Shown: piece by piece, positions 63,981 to 64,000 of the stretch | Numbering within the stretch: position 1 is the first letter of the stretch | How the letters are laid out: every line of letters starts with the position of its first letter | Source: Ruminococcus sp. | GTDB lineage: Bacteria > Bacillota > Clostridia > Oscillospirales > Ruminococcaceae | Length of the DNA: 64,000 nucleotides | NCBI GenBank assembly: GCA_021199305.1 | Contig: JAJQIH010000035.1 | Span: 1 to 64,000 of the forward strand | Reading direction: 5' to 3' | Position numbers and translations under genes: made by a program | The notes under the pieces: generated by a model | What the model was told of the DNA's origin: nothing | The model's input: only the letters and a program-made list of their open reading frames with translations | Databases searched by the model: none

Positions 63981-64000
63981 ATGTTGTTTAGCTTTAATGA
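63981..64000 (+). CDS. start of a gene cut by the window end
   Basis: GAGGTGA (63970-63976) is followed by an ATG at 63981 that reads MLFSFN to the edge. Too short to identify. Confidence 0.5.

Overview
This window is a stretch of core chromosome from a low-to-medium GC, Gram-positive, endospore-lineage Firmicute. Class Clostridia is likely, plausibly the Ruminococcus/Oscillospiraceae group; that placement is inference from gene content and layout, not a database match. Supporting signs are a SCIFF peptide gene, the forespore sigma factor SigG, a tyrosine T-box, Bacillus-type LexA boxes, a DnaD/DnaI helicase-loading pair, SepF/DivIVA, an endonuclease-type MutL, an L20-type infC leader, and consensus sigma-A promoters with mostly 17-bp spacers. 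I see no insertion sequence, prophage, CRISPR array or toxin-antitoxin pair.

Layout. 1-2760: an LTA-synthase-like membrane sulfatase. 2760-6850 (minus): rpmB, then a tadA-Nudix fusion, recR, ybaB and dnaX, with the SRP RNA upstream of dnaX. 6900-9420 (plus): a GHL10 lipoprotein, yajC, a four-helix membrane protein and the SCIFF peptide gene. 9500-10335: sigG behind a forespore-type promoter. 10355-12570: a Tyr T-box controlling an MmcQ/YjbR gene and tyrS. 12637-15163 (minus): a likely operon dnaD, dnaI, FTR-like protein, trxA. 15265-33873 (plus): a long run beginning miaB, ylbF-like, mutS, mutL, miaA, hfq, then a cell-division block (HlyD-like, yggS, sepF, ylmH, divIVA), ileS, lspA, rluD, a HAD phosphatase and a split transketolase. 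33976-40093: radC-uvrB and DUF3795-uvrA, both preceded by LexA-like boxes. 40125-41721: two membrane proteins. 41834-42107: tRNA-Gly, tRNA-Arg, tRNA-His. 42168-44545: rsmA and aspartokinase. 44567-45884: infC-rpmI-rplT with attenuator leader and an AUU start for infC. 45994-54152: rRNA methylase, dprA, topA, trmFO, plsX, rnc and a radical SAM protein. 54173-63491: smc, ftsY, rdgB, yhbY, nadD, yqeK, rsfS, leuS. 63514-63914: rpsU behind a structured leader. A new gene starts at 63981.

How the genes work together. The window gathers replication and repair (dnaX, recR, dnaD/dnaI, mutSL, uvrAB, radC, dprA, topA, smc), translation (three aminoacyl-tRNA synthetases, ribosomal proteins, rRNA and tRNA modification enzymes, infC) and protein targeting (SRP RNA, ftsY, yajC, lspA). 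I did not find a clear new multigene system. The points most worth a second look are: the SCIFF gene separated from any maturase and next to sigG; the FTR-like/thioredoxin pair inside the helicase-loader operon; the LexA-controlled DUF3795-uvrA operon; the tadA fusion with a degenerate Nudix domain; and the rpsU leader with two mutually exclusive long-range pairings.
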